From: an uncultured Colwellia sp.
Lineage (GTDB): Bacteria; Pseudomonadota; Gammaproteobacteria; Enterobacterales; Alteromonadaceae
DNA length: 64,000 bases
Assembly: GCA_913062815.1 (NCBI GenBank)
Contig: CAJXWZ010000027.1
Location: 1 to 64,000 of the forward strand
Reading direction: 5' to 3'
Both the position numbers and the translations under genes were made by a program. This document shows, piece after piece, positions 20,456 to 31,344 of this stretch. Every line of letters starts with the position of its first letter. Position 1 is the first letter of the stretch. Below the pieces are notes generated by a model that was not told where the DNA came from, ran no database searches, and worked only from the letters and a program-made list of their open reading frames with translations.

Positions 20456-20656
20456 AGTGAAAGAATTATTGTGTACTGTTTACCCATAAAATATAAGCAA
20501 TTGACTGTTAACTGGTGATTGAACACTATTATTACCCGTTAGCAAAAGTGATTTACGTAATAGACGTATTATCATGTTTAAATAAACCGATTAGACTAGA
20601 CTATAATGTAAAGCACACGTCTACGTTCCATAGCCATTAAAATAGCTACCAACTGA

Positions 20657-21802
<1,146 letters not shown>

Positions 21803-21909
21803 TCATTTTAATAAGTAACCATTTTGACAAGTTTACATTTTAACAAATAATAACTATCCAACTTTCTCATCATGTTATTAACATGTTGAGGAAGCCCAAA
21901 GGTACTGAA

Positions 21910-22761
21910 ATGACCATTGATTATTCAATAGAAAACGTAAGTGTAAACAAAAGCTTTGGCGGCTGGCATAAACAATATAGTCATCACGCCAAAACACTAA
22001 ACTGCAATATGCGTTTTGCAATCTACTTGCCACCGCAGGCATCAAATGACGAAAAGGTGCCAGTACTTTACTGGCTTTCAGGCCTGACCTGCACCGATGA
22101 AAACTTTATGCAAAAGGCAGGTGCTCAACGTATTGCTGCTGAATTGGGTATTGCCATTGTTGCTCCTGATACCAGCCCCCGCGGTAATGATGTCGCCGAC
22201 GATGACAGTTATGACTTGGGTCAAGGCGCAGGGTTTTACGTCAATGCTACTCAAACCCCATGGAGTCGTCATTACCAAATGTACGATTATGTGGTTAACG
22301 AGCTACCCCAGTTAATTGAATCGACCTTTCCAGTATCAAATAAACGTGCTATTTCGGGACATTCGATGGGCGGACATGGCGCGCTAACCATTGCAATGCT
22401 AAACCCTGATCGTTACAGCTCAATGTCGGCATTTAGCCCAATTAATAATCCTATGGATTGTCCTTGGGGGAGAAAAGCATTTACCGCCTATCTTGGTAAG
22501 GACAAAAAAACTTGGCGCAACCATGATGCCAGCGAGCTAATGCGACAAGCCGAGCAGTTTATTCCTGCTAGGGTTGATCAAGGTGGCGCCGATGATTTTC
22601 TGGTGGAGCAGTTAAAGCCAGAAGCATTAGCAGCCGCAGCAAAAGCTAGTGGTTACCCTTTGGAATTGCACCTTCATGAAGGCTATGATCACAGTTACTA
22701 TTTTATCTCGAGCTTTATTGAAGAGCACCTACGCTTTCATGCAAGTCATTTGAAAAAGTAA
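21910..22761 (+). CDS. fghA: S-formylglutathione hydrolase
   Basis: Hydrolyses S-formylglutathione to formate and glutathione, the second step of formaldehyde detoxification. The alpha/beta-hydrolase nucleophile is S152 in SGHSMGG, and the histidine lies in GYDHSYYF near the C-terminus. An open frame starts at 21883, but the ATG at 21910 has AAAGG at the right spacing and gives the usual family start (about 283 residues). It is co-directional with adhC, with a ~105-base gap. Confidence 0.96.
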   Translation: MTIDYSIENVSVNKSFGGWHKQYSHHAKTLNCNMRFAIYLPPQASNDEKVPVLYWLSGLTCTDENFMQKAGAQRIAAELGIAIVAPDTSPRGNDVADDDSYDLGQGAGFYVNATQTPWSRHYQMYDYVVNELPQLIESTFPVSNKRAISGHSMGGHGALTIAMLNPDRYSSMSAFSPINNPMDCPWGRKAFTAYLGKDKKTWRNHDASELMRQAEQFIPARVDQGGADDFLVEQLKPEALAAAAKASGYPLELHLHEGYDHSYYFISSFIEEHLRFHASHLKK

Positions 22762-22783
22762 GGCTATGACAGTGATACTATGA

Positions 22784-22808
22784 TGGCCGTTGAACCATTC
22801 AACGGCCA
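22784..22808 (+). terminator. Stem-loop after fghA
   Basis: TGGCCGTTGAA and TTCAACGGCCA form an 11-bp perfect stem with a 3-base loop, 23 bases after the fghA stop. There is no T run, so it may be a weak terminator. Its position argues against translation of the bestrophin from the upstream TTG at 22790, which is inside the stem. Confidence 0.5.
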
Positions 22809-22873
22809 CTTCTCCCTTAGTTGACAATGATTTAATCTTATTGATATTGATAGAAATAACGCAGGAGGCCATT

Positions 22874-23800
22874 GTGATTGTTCGAAATAAACCTAATGCA
22901 TTCCAGCTCTTTTTTATTATACGTGGTTCAGTTGTGCCACTTATTTTTCCGCAAATAGCATTTATAACTATGTTAGGGGCAGTTGTAGCAGCTACTCAAC
23001 ATTATTATCCTGAAATATTTCCACGCTTTACATTAGCCCCACTCGCGTTATTGGGCGTTGCATTATCTTTGTTTCTCGGCTTTAGAAACAATGCCAGTTA
23101 TGATCGTTGGTGGGAAGCTCGTAAGCAATGGGGACAACTTATTGTTGATTCCCGTAGCTTATCCCGTCAGGTAACATCATATATCGATGGGCAAACTAAA
23201 GGGGGAGCTGAAGTACAAAAACGCATGATATACCTGACTATCGCTTTTAATCATGCGTTAAGACATAAACTAAGAAAGTCTGCGCCTTGGAGTGATATTA
23301 AAAAATACCTTGAGCCTGACGATATTGAGCCGCTACGTCAGTCGCAAAATTTACCTGACGCGCTATTACGCCTGATGGGGAAAAAGTTGGGTACCTGTCG
23401 CCATAAAAATTTATTATCTGACTTTTTAATACAAAGTCTCGACGATCATATTACCTCAATGGCATCAGTTCAGGCCGCATGTGAGCGAATTCAGAGTACA
23501 CCACTGCCATTTGCTTATATGTTACTTGTTCAGCGCACAGCATACCTTTATTGCTTAATATTACCGTTTGGTATTGTCACCTCACAAGGTTTGTTTACCC
23601 CGTTATTTTGCGCAATAGTTGCCTACACTTTTTTTGGTTTAGATGCATTAAGCGAAGAATTAGAGGAGCCATTTGGCCTGTCTGCCAACGACTTAGCCTT
23701 AAGTGCAATGTCTCGTGGTACTGAGATAAATTTGTTAGAAGTTTTAGGTGAAACAAATTTACCCGATGCCATTCAACCTATAAAACACCGTCTTGAATAA
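22874..23800 (+). CDS. Bestrophin family (YneE-like) membrane protein
   Basis: Predicted chloride or anion channel of the bacterial bestrophin group. The start is taken as GTG at 22874 because GGAGG lies just upstream; this gives 308 residues beginning MIVRNKPNAFQLFFIIRGS, typical of the family. Family hallmarks seen are FLGFRNNASYDRWWEARKQWG near the second helix and GLDALSEELEEPFG near the C-terminus. The physiological role in bacteria is largely unknown. It is followed within 20 bases by a YqhA-type gene, probably in one transcript. Confidence 0.9.
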   Translation: MIVRNKPNAFQLFFIIRGSVVPLIFPQIAFITMLGAVVAATQHYYPEIFPRFTLAPLALLGVALSLFLGFRNNASYDRWWEARKQWGQLIVDSRSLSRQVTSYIDGQTKGGAEVQKRMIYLTIAFNHALRHKLRKSAPWSDIKKYLEPDDIEPLRQSQNLPDALLRLMGKKLGTCRHKNLLSDFLIQSLDDHITSMASVQAACERIQSTPLPFAYMLLVQRTAYLYCLILPFGIVTSQGLFTPLFCAIVAYTFFGLDALSEELEEPFGLSANDLALSAMSRGTEINLLEVLGETNLPDAIQPIKHRLE

Positions 23801-23818
23801 CTAATGAAAGGTTTAAAA

Positions 23819-24343
23819 ATGAAAGAAACATTTAATATATTTAGATTTATTAGCTGGGTAGCCATTATATGTTCGCTGTTAGGGTCTGTTTTATTGTTTA
23901 TTGTTGGAGCAATGAAGACCTATTCAGCCTATACGACCGTGCTTTTTGCTCAAGTTACCAATGAGAGTCTATCTCATCTTGATACATCTGAAGTTGCAAC
24001 GACCTATTTGATTAAATCATTAGATACTTTTCTCATTGCGCTGGTATTATTTATTTTTGCTCATGGCGTATTTACCTTATTCATCTCTGATAAGAAAGTT
24101 GCCAATAAAACATCCGTCCTCAAATGGATAAGCACGCCAAACATCGGCCATTTAAAGAACATATTGGGCGAAGTCATCGTCATTATTTTATTTGTTAAGT
24201 TTCTCGAAATAATATTGATTAATTTAAATAGCCTCAAGTGGGAGATATTAATACTGCCTATTTCTATTCTTATGCTTGCTCTGAGTTTAAAATTTTTAGG
24301 GCTGGGGCGTGAAGACAAAAAAGATGGCAGTGACGATATTTAA
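23819..24343 (+). CDS. YqhA/UPF0114 family membrane protein
   Basis: Small inner-membrane protein (174 residues from the ATG at 23819, chosen because AAAGG lies seven bases upstream; an ATG at 23804 is also in frame). Helices are visible at the N-terminus (FISWVAIICSLLGSVLLFIVGA), in the middle (TFLIALVLFIFAHGVFTLF) and near the C-terminus. The pattern matches the uncharacterised YqhA family; no function is established. It is convergent with the recA fragment and shares its terminator. Confidence 0.85.
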   Translation: MKETFNIFRFISWVAIICSLLGSVLLFIVGAMKTYSAYTTVLFAQVTNESLSHLDTSEVATTYLIKSLDTFLIALVLFIFAHGVFTLFISDKKVANKTSVLKWISTPNIGHLKNILGEVIVIILFVKFLEIILINLNSLKWEILILPISILMLALSLKFLGLGREDKKDGSDDI

Positions 24344-24450
24344 ATTTTATCAGGAAATTAGCTGATTATATTCCGTTCTACCCAGTGAGATTAACGATAT
24401 TTTCCAAATATCGAATTATAAATTAACTATTTTTTGGCACCTATCGTGTC

Positions 24451-24485
24451 AAAAAAAAACCTTTGTCGTTTAACAAAGGTTTTTA
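24451..24485 (-). terminator. recA terminator, usable from both sides
   Basis: AACCTTTG and CAAAGGTT (24458-24465 and 24474-24481) form a stem flanked by nine A on one side and T-rich sequence on the other. For the minus strand it gives a stem followed by nine T, a strong terminator for recA. In the plus direction it can serve the YqhA-family gene. Confidence 0.9.
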
Positions 24486-24510
24486 TTAGCTAGATAAGTC
24501 TACCTATAAT

Positions 24511-25047
24511 TTATTCTGAAACTTCTACTTCTTTCTCTTTTGAAACATCATTTTTATTTAAAAACATTTCTCGTAATTTAGCATCAACATCTTTAGCCAT
24601 TTCAGGATGTTCATCTAGGTATTTCGCGGCATTGGCCTTACCTTGACCTATACGTTCACCGTTACAGCTGTACCATGCGCCAGCTTTTTCAACAAAACCA
24701 TTTTTAACCCCTAAATCAATTAGTTCACCTAGGTTGTTAATACCTTCACCATAAAGAATTTGGAATTCAGTTTGTTTGAATGGTGGCGCAATTTTATTTT
24801 TAACCACTTTGACACGCGTTTCATTACCGACAATTTCATCGCCATTTTTCACGGCGCCAATACGGCGAATATCTAAACGCACAGAAGCATAAAATTTTAG
24901 CGCATTACCACCTGTTGTTGTTTCTGGGTTACCAAACATCACCCCTATTTTCATACGGATTTGGTTGATAAAGATAAGCATGGTGTTTGATTTTTTCAAG
25001 TTACCCGTTAACTTACGCATAGCTTGCGACAACATACGTGCTTGCAA
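24511..25047 (-). pseudogene. recA: RecA, C-terminal half only (truncated by an element)
   Basis: The 178-179 codons match RecA from the segment equivalent to E. coli residue ~166 to the C-terminus: [44 protein letters not shown] and an acidic tail. Similarity ends exactly at the TTG codon at 25047, where family members continue upstream with GDSHVG; here the next codon is AAT. Walker A, Walker B and the L1 loop are missing, so this piece cannot be a working recombinase. No damage is seen within the remaining part, which suggests a recent break. The 5' half is not found in the window. Either recA is disrupted here, or a second recA exists elsewhere. Confidence 0.95.
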
Positions 25048-25213
25048 ATTTTATCTAGGACTAAAAATGAAGGGTAATAGGCTCACCATCAAAAAAAACA
25101 ATAAACCACTAAAAATTATAACATTAATTAATAAACAGTCATCTTCAAATAGTAAATCACAAAAAACAGGTGTAAGATAGAAAAATTATAAAAGTGAAAG
25201 ATAAGAGTTATAC

Positions 25214-27148
25214 ATGGCAAAGGGACCTCAACTTGTAAATGACATTCATAGCTACAAAGTTTTGCCTCATCGCTATGCGTCAAATTTGAATGATGCTTTA
25301 AAAATAATAAGTAAAGGGAAGGAATACTCGTATAAAACTAAAAGAGCTAGATTATTATCCGAATTTATTGAATTTTGTTTTAATGAAGACTTAGTCATCA
25401 AAAATGGAACCGATGTGGCTCTGTGTTTCTCTGCATGGCAGGAAGAACATTTTAGTGGTTCTAAAGAAATCAATGCCGAAACGTTAATTTCTTACTCTAG
25501 GGTATTGTGGTCTACCTTGTCAAAACTCTGTCATATAAGCGTATTAGGTCTTCCAGAGACAAACTCGATTCCCCCCCCTCGTCGGCTTAGCACTATTGTA
25601 TATTCTGATACAGACACTTCGAAAACAAAAATCCTCGGTGGTTTTGACCTAACTAAGAGTCAAAGTGATCAATCACTAACCTTAACGTTAGAAGAAGACG
25701 TAGATACTTTCATCAAAAACCTCATAAATAAAATGCGTAAGCACAGAGATGTAATTTACAAGATCTCAAAAAAATATCTAGCCGATGCAACAAATAGGTA
25801 TGAATTCGCTCAAAATGTGACAAAGGAAATAAGTAGTGAATACTTTAAAGATAACCTAAAGCTGCAACACCCAAAACAAAAAGCTATTGATAGTGGTCAA
25901 TATTTAAGTCTCTTTTCTAAGTATTTAAGGGATGGTGAGTGCGGGTATTCAAACTTAATTGCCTATATCAATCATTGTCATCATGGTCTAATTACTCGCC
26001 ATTTTCCTGGCGGAAACAATCATTTATATCGATTTACAAACAACCAGTATGAACTTAGAGAGCATTTCGGCCTATCATCTCTATCAGCAGTTGCTGCTAG
26101 CAATATTATCATTGTAGAGTCAGGTATAAATGTCGATAGCCTTAGAAAACTTTCCTTAACAGCTCAAGGTACGATGACTAATTTTTTTGAGCCTAAAACC
26201 AATGGCTTTGAAATTAGTTATCGCAAATCAAGAGCAAGAGCACATAAAAGCCGTAATTTAAAACATTTAAATGCCGATGATTCTTATATAGAAAGTGCAT
26301 TTGATTATTTGGCTTTAGCCACATCACATCATCGAACTATGATTAAAGGGAAATTAGCGTCTAGACTATTTATTCATGACTCAGCCCAAAAAACAGGCCT
26401 ACCTATCGTCATGAGTGATTTTCCATTAAAGCATGGTTTTAAGCGTTTACTTGTCGCGGCAAGAGATCTACTCACAAAGGATCCTGATTGGTGTGCTGAT
26501 GTCACCATCCAATGTATTGATGAAGTGTTAGCTCATAACCCTCATGCCAAGGCTTTACGTGCTACAGAAAGCATCATTAGATGGTTTGATAGTGGTGGTA
26601 ACCCTGCTGTTGCCGCTAAATACCTTGGTAATACTGAAACTGTAGCAATTAAAAATTACCTACCTAAAGAATTACAATTAGCCGTATATAACCAACGAAT
26701 CAGGCGATTCCAAAATGTTCTTATAGCAAGTGCAACAAACAGGAAAGACTATCAAATTAAGGCCCTCGATCTAAAAGATGAGAAGGAGCTAAAGGAATAT
26801 TTATTAAAGCTAGATAAACGCGTTCCTCATTGGCGCACTGTGGTTAAAGAGTTATCCAAAGACTCCTCAACCCGAATGAATAGAAGTAAAAAAGTGACCC
26901 TTAATATCTGCCCAGAAAATGTAGCAGTTATGAAAGCTTGTTATGTAAAACAGACTGAGCGTGATATCAAAAACATCAAAATAGAAGACTGTATAAAGGA
27001 TCTTTCACATGTATATCTGGGATTAATTACCTATTTAAAGAAAAATCCAGATAGACGGTTAAATAGAACAATTCTAAAGGGTGAAAAGCTTTATGACAGT
27101 AATACAAATAACTATCTACAAGTACAAATAATTAAGCAAGAGGACTAG
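25214..27148 (+). CDS. Large tyrosine-recombinase-fold protein with degenerate active site
   Basis: Protein of 644 residues, first gene of the module. The C-terminal catalytic-domain pattern can be aligned: box I R311 (VDSLRKL), a basic beta-strand region (YRKSRARAHKS), the second arginine R449 (ALRAT), and Y482 (KNYLP). The position of the first histidine of HxxR is K446, and the second histidine (GHxS) is N473. R449, N473 and Y482 have the canonical spacing. Two of the six usual catalytic residues are therefore changed, which suggests an architectural or DNA-binding subunit rather than a strand-cutting enzyme. This resembles the inactive recombinase-fold partners known in other multi-recombinase elements. 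It ends two bases before the next gene. Confidence 0.8.
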   Translation: MAKGPQLVNDIHSYKVLPHRYASNLNDALKIISKGKEYSYKTKRARLLSEFIEFCFNEDLVIKNGTDVALCFSAWQEEHFSGSKEINAETLISYSRVLWSTLSKLCHISVLGLPETNSIPPPRRLSTIVYSDTDTSKTKILGGFDLTKSQSDQSLTLTLEEDVDTFIKNLINKMRKHRDVIYKISKKYLADATNRYEFAQNVTKEISSEYFKDNLKLQHPKQKAIDSGQYLSLFSKYLRDGECGYSNLIAYINHCHHGLITRHFPGGNNHLYRFTNNQYELREHFGLSSLSAVAASNIIIVESGINVDSLRKLSLTAQGTMTNFFEPKTNGFEISYRKSRARAHKSRNLKHLNADDSYIESAFDYLALATSHHRTMIKGKLASRLFIHDSAQKTGLPIVMSDFPLKHGFKRLLVAARDLLTKDPDWCADVTIQCIDEVLAHNPHAKALRATESIIRWFDSGGNPAVAAKYLGNTETVAIKNYLPKELQLAVYNQRIRRFQNVLIASATNRKDYQIKALDLKDEKELKEYLLKLDKRVPHWRTVVKELSKDSSTRMNRSKKVTLNICPENVAVMKACYVKQTERDIKNIKIEDCIKDLSHVYLGLITYLKKNPDRRLNRTILKGEKLYDSNTNNYLQVQIIKQED

Positions 27149-27150
27149 TT

Positions 27151-29166
27151 ATGGAATTAATCAACATTGAAAACAGTAAGTTGCTTGAAGGTAAAAACTG
27201 GTCATATCAATCAAAAAAAACTAGCGAATGGTATTTTCCTTGGTTACTTTGTGACTTCAAAGCCAAACAATGGAAAATAAAATCTGAGGGTGAACTTGCT
27301 ATAACAATACCTTTCGATGACTACATCCCTTCAACAGGTGAGACTTTAGCACATCCTAAATATAGGTTAATTGTTAATGTAATCAAGAAAGTGATCGCTC
27401 TATCTAGAACTGGTCATTTAGCAATTCAAAATGGTAATGATTTAATAACCACGCGCGCGCAGAGAATGCATTCAAATGCCACATCATTGAAAACACTTGC
27501 ACTATTTCTTATTAAAATTTATGGTGAAAAATCTGTCTGCGAAGAAGGTTTTAATTTGCTAAAAAAAGCTGATATAAATCAATTTCACCTCGATATTGCA
27601 ACAGGACGGGCGGATAAAGCTACAGGGCTGAAAGATGCTATATTTAAAAAAATTAGTTATTTTGATCATGAAAGTATTTCAGCTTTATTGAATACCTGTA
27701 GCAATCCTCAAGATAATAAAATTAATATGAGTCAGTTTCTTGAAAAAATTTCAATTGGTAAAACTTCTATATCAGAAACTACAACGGCTCAAGTAATAAA
27801 TTTTGTGATAGAGCTATTTCCTGACTTATCTATTGTTCTTGGGGAAAAAAAATTAAGAAAGAAAAATGAGTTCCCTAATGCTTGTCCTCCAAAAATATCC
27901 ACCTGTGATGACGGAATTGGTACTACTACTTTTAACTCTCTTACTAACGGTCCCGCCCTTTTGAGCCGTTATCACTTATATCTACCAGAATTGAATAATT
28001 ACTCAAACCCTAGTGTAACTGTGAGCGAAGTTTTCACAAATAAGTATATTAAAATAAAAGAAAGAACCCCCAATATTCCAACAGATCTAACTCTAAATTA
28101 TCTAAATGAATCGATAAAATTAGTAACGGTCTATGGTAAACATATTATGGAAACAAAGCAGCATTGTGATATGGAAATGATGCGGCTTCATGAAAAATAC
28201 CCAAAGCTACGCAGATGTGCAATCTTAGAACCTCCAAGAGTAAACCAATTAACAATACCTAAAAATAAATTCACAAAAGACTATAACGTTACCCGATACA
28301 ATGAACTTCCCTCAAATGCTTCATCTGATGAGAAACGTGAAAATGTCACGGTATTGTTTGCTTATAAAATGCTTAGAGCAGCAACATACATTTTAATTCA
28401 TACATTTTGCATTAAGCGTATAAGTGAAGTGCTCGGATTAAAAGAATCTAGTTTAGAGCATGGCCTGTGGGGTGGTTATGATATTTTTTTTGGAATAAGA
28501 AAAGCTGCCCCCACTGATAACTCGCTTTTACTAACTGGTAGGCCAATACCAAATATTGTGTCAGAAGGATATAGCTATTTAATTGATGCCAATGAGCATT
28601 TTTTTGAAGAGGATGAAGATATCTTCTTATTTTTAAAAAACGCTACCATTAAAGGCGATGGTACTGTACCAAATAATGAGAAAATGTCCTCACCAGCAAT
28701 GATAAACAACCTGATGGACTTTGCTGATTTCATAAAGCTTCCAACAATGATAGTAAATGGTGTTGAATCAAGGTATTACCTATCTCGAACTCATGTCCTC
28801 CGTAGGTTTGGAGCTAAAGCATACTACTCACTTAGCGATTTGAGTGATTTTCCAGCCCTATCCTGGATGATGGGGCATCGTAATACACAAGAAACATGGG
28901 AATATCTACTTGAAGAAGTTACCAATGATGAGCTAAGTGAGGAAGAGGCTTCGGCGATTGTTGATGCACTTTATAAGCCAGATATAAATACATCAAACAT
29001 AGAAGATGATATCAATACTGCCTTTGGATACAAGTTCAATAATCTATCTCCTGATATGGTAAAAAATTATATACAAGAGCAAATTAGAAATGGAGCCAAG
29101 ATATACGCATACACAAATCAAGAGACCAATGAAAGAATATTATATATGGAGTCAATTGATGAATAA
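27151..29166 (+). CDS. Large tyrosine recombinase, intact active site
   Basis: Protein of 671 residues. The catalytic set is complete: R423 (IKRISEVLGL), H548 and R551 (THVLRR), H576 (GHRN) and Y585 (WEYL), with the nine-residue H-to-Y spacing normal for the family and a lysine-containing strand (FGIRKAAP) between. The N-terminal ~350 residues are unlike phage integrases and presumably bind DNA. It may correspond to GmtY of the Gamma-Mobile-Trio, judged by size and by gene order with the next two; this is from memory and unverified. It overlaps the coiled-coil gene by eight bases. Confidence 0.85.
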   Translation: MELINIENSKLLEGKNWSYQSKKTSEWYFPWLLCDFKAKQWKIKSEGELAITIPFDDYIPSTGETLAHPKYRLIVNVIKKVIALSRTGHLAIQNGNDLITTRAQRMHSNATSLKTLALFLIKIYGEKSVCEEGFNLLKKADINQFHLDIATGRADKATGLKDAIFKKISYFDHESISALLNTCSNPQDNKINMSQFLEKISIGKTSISETTTAQVINFVIELFPDLSIVLGEKKLRKKNEFPNACPPKISTCDDGIGTTTFNSLTNGPALLSRYHLYLPELNNYSNPSVTVSEVFTNKYIKIKERTPNIPTDLTLNYLNESIKLVTVYGKHIMETKQHCDMEMMRLHEKYPKLRRCAILEPPRVNQLTIPKNKFTKDYNVTRYNELPSNASSDEKRENVTVLFAYKMLRAATYILIHTFCIKRISEVLGLKESSLEHGLWGGYDIFFGIRKAAPTDNSLLLTGRPIPNIVSEGYSYLIDANEHFFEEDEDIFLFLKNATIKGDGTVPNNEKMSSPAMINNLMDFADFIKLPTMIVNGVESRYYLSRTHVLRRFGAKAYYSLSDLSDFPALSWMMGHRNTQETWEYLLEEVTNDELSEEEASAIVDALYKPDINTSNIEDDINTAFGYKFNNLSPDMVKNYIQEQIRNGAKIYAYTNQETNERILYMESIDE

Positions 29167-29872
29167 GGGTGTATCAAGTAAAAAAGTATCAGAGAACCAT
29201 ATATCTGCTTCCCTTAGTGATGAAACCATGAAGCAAATAAAGCTACGAATAAATCTATTAAACGACTTTCTTAAAGATGGTATTACAGATGGATTTGATG
29301 CTCATAAATTGCAATCAACTTTTTTAGCCTATTCTAACGGAAAGGGAATAATATCACGAAGTAGACCTGCTATTGCCGATAAAAATTGTCCTGTAGGTGA
29401 AATTGATCCTCAATATAAAATTGATCCCACTAAAATTGTAAATTGCCTTGATTATATAGAACTGAAGCGAAAGGAACTCATCAGCCAACAGCGAACAATA
29501 AAATCTATTGAAGCAGATAATAATGAAAATAACGTTGAAACCAAGATCGCATTAAAAACTATAACAAAGGGGAGACTTAAACAGGTTATCAATGAACAAG
29601 CAGACTTAATTAGATCACTTGCACGCGAACTTTTATTGCAACGAAGTGCAAATAATAATTTAATCTCTCTTATCAAAGAGGCTGATCATCGTCACCAAAT
29701 GACTTTGAGACCATACTACGCAAACCATCAAGATGAACTGTTAAAAACCAGAAAAAAAAATAGCTCTCAGTTGAGTGATGTTATTTCTACCCTTAAAGAT
29801 GTTTCAGAAGAACTTAATGCGTTAACTGTAAGCACAACCGACAATATCGTTTCTATGTGGGCAAAGAAATAA
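29159..29872 (+). CDS. Coiled-coil protein between the recombinases (GmtX-like position)
   Basis: The frame is open from 29090, but the ATG at 29159 overlaps the previous stop and has GGAG upstream, giving 237 residues. No catalytic motif is visible. Much of the protein is charged and helical, with probable coiled coils around DYIELKRKELISQQRTIK, INEQADLIRSLARELLLQR and the C-terminal SQLSDVISTLKDVSEELN. Its place between two recombinase genes, with overlaps at both ends, indicates an accessory role such as bridging the recombinases. The Gamma-Mobile-Trio has a comparable middle protein, GmtX. Confidence 0.75.
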   Translation: MNKGVSSKKVSENHISASLSDETMKQIKLRINLLNDFLKDGITDGFDAHKLQSTFLAYSNGKGIISRSRPAIADKNCPVGEIDPQYKIDPTKIVNCLDYIELKRKELISQQRTIKSIEADNNENNVETKIALKTITKGRLKQVINEQADLIRSLARELLLQRSANNNLISLIKEADHRHQMTLRPYYANHQDELLKTRKKNSSQLSDVISTLKDVSEELNALTVSTTDNIVSMWAKK

Positions 29873-29874
29873 TT

Positions 29875-31344
29875 ATGCCCTTTGAAGACTTAAAAATAGA
29901 TGTAAAAAGTGTCTTTACTCCTGAAGGATCAGAAAGTGCAAAAGATTCTTGCGTTTTTTTGTATGGCAATAACGACATTAACTGGTTTGCAACAGACTAC
30001 TTAATGTCAGATTCTGTACCTGAAGGCTCTAAAAATGTTACTAAAGGGATGATAAGGTATTTTTTAGAATACCTTAATAATTATGAAAATTGGCAACATG
30101 GGACTGCTTTGGTTAAGCCGGTTCCAATGGGAGAGGTTACTGATAAACATCTATTCAACTTCGTAGGCTATATTGAAGATGATATAGGATTAAATCGTAA
30201 TGGTATTGTGCGAAGAGTAAAATCTGCTTTAAGCCTTCTAGAGTTCATACAAAATACTTACAACCTTGATTATAAACTGATCTCTATTTCTTCAAATAAT
30301 GAATATATTGAAAAAGGATTAACTAATGCTAAATGGCTCATTAACCAATTCACAGGAAAGAGATACCTGCATCATGAGTGTCTTCCAGACATTGAAGACT
30401 ATCCTAGCAGAAACCCTATAACAGAAGAAGCTATTGAAAGCTTATACGATGATCTAGACAAATTGGCTGAATCGGGTCAAGAGCTAAAACATGAAATGTT
30501 GACGGCTCTTATCGGTCTTCTAGAAAAAACAGGTATCAGAGTTAGTGAGGCAGCAAACATTGATGAACATACAATTGAATTATTACGATTACAATTAACA
30601 TCTTGGCTAAATGGGACACCTATAGATTTAACTGAACTTGCAAAAGCTGCCAAATTGACTATTGATAAAAAAAGTTTAAAAGCTGCAGAAGCTATTTACC
30701 GTAGATCAAAAATTAGTAAAGGAAGTCACGATCTCGTATGGATACCAATCAAAACGACCAAAGGTAAAAAGAAAAACAAAATTAGGCTAATCCCTATTCC
30801 AGTAGCTTCTGCACAGTATCTTGTTAGGTTTTATGATGACTATATTGTTAATGAACTGGACAGGGTTAGAGCAGGTGAACACAAGATTAATAGGAAGAAA
30901 CATAAGAAGTTATTCATTCAACCTGAAACTCACGCACCGATGACCGGAGTGATGCTTTCTAGTTTGTTCTATGACGTATTTAGTCGTCAATATAAGAGTG
31001 CTAAGCACAAACGTTCCCCTCATTTATTTCGTCATCGCTTCATCACATGTTTGGTGCTACAACAACTTAAGAGCTTAAACTCCAAATTTGGGGGTCAACA
31101 ACTAGCCAGTTTAATACTAAAACGTATACAAGGATTAACTGGACATGCTTCCATCGCAACCATGCTTCACTATGTTGAGCTAGCGGAGGCGGAGATACAA
31201 GATCCTGATGAAAAGTCAGAAGATATTGCATTTGACGATGAAACCCGTGAAGTACTAATCGAAAAATATGGTGAAGATGAAGTAGCCATCATTGAATATG
31301 AAATAATAAAAAAGAGAACAGAGAACAGAGAACAGAGAAAATAA
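29875..31344 (+). CDS. Tyrosine recombinase/integrase, intact active site
   Basis: Protein of 489 residues from the ATG at 29875, immediately after the previous stop (a GTG at 29857 is also in frame). The catalytic residues are complete: R222 (TGIRVSEA), a lysine-rich beta hairpin (TTKGKKKNK), H383 and R386 (HLFRHRF), H424 (GHAS) and Y433 (LHYVEL). It is the most integrase-like of the three and would correspond to GmtZ if the trio identification is right. The C-terminus is highly charged, ending in a repeated ENRE peptide. The 600 bases after it hold no recognisable gene. Confidence 0.88.
   Translation: MPFEDLKIDVKSVFTPEGSESAKDSCVFLYGNNDINWFATDYLMSDSVPEGSKNVTKGMIRYFLEYLNNYENWQHGTALVKPVPMGEVTDKHLFNFVGYIEDDIGLNRNGIVRRVKSALSLLEFIQNTYNLDYKLISISSNNEYIEKGLTNAKWLINQFTGKRYLHHECLPDIEDYPSRNPITEEAIESLYDDLDKLAESGQELKHEMLTALIGLLEKTGIRVSEAANIDEHTIELLRLQLTSWLNGTPIDLTELAKAAKLTIDKKSLKAAEAIYRRSKISKGSHDLVWIPIKTTKGKKKNKIRLIPIPVASAQYLVRFYDDYIVNELDRVRAGEHKINRKKHKKLFIQPETHAPMTGVMLSSLFYDVFSRQYKSAKHKRSPHLFRHRFITCLVLQQLKSLNSKFGGQQLASLILKRIQGLTGHASIATMLHYVELAEAEIQDPDEKSEDIAFDDETREVLIEKYGEDEVAIIEYEIIKKRTENREQRK

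Noticed and set aside
22790-22873. Longer bestrophin starting at TTG 22790
   Set aside because: That start lies within the fghA stem-loop and lacks a binding site; the GTG at 22874 has GGAGG upstream and gives the family's usual N-terminus.
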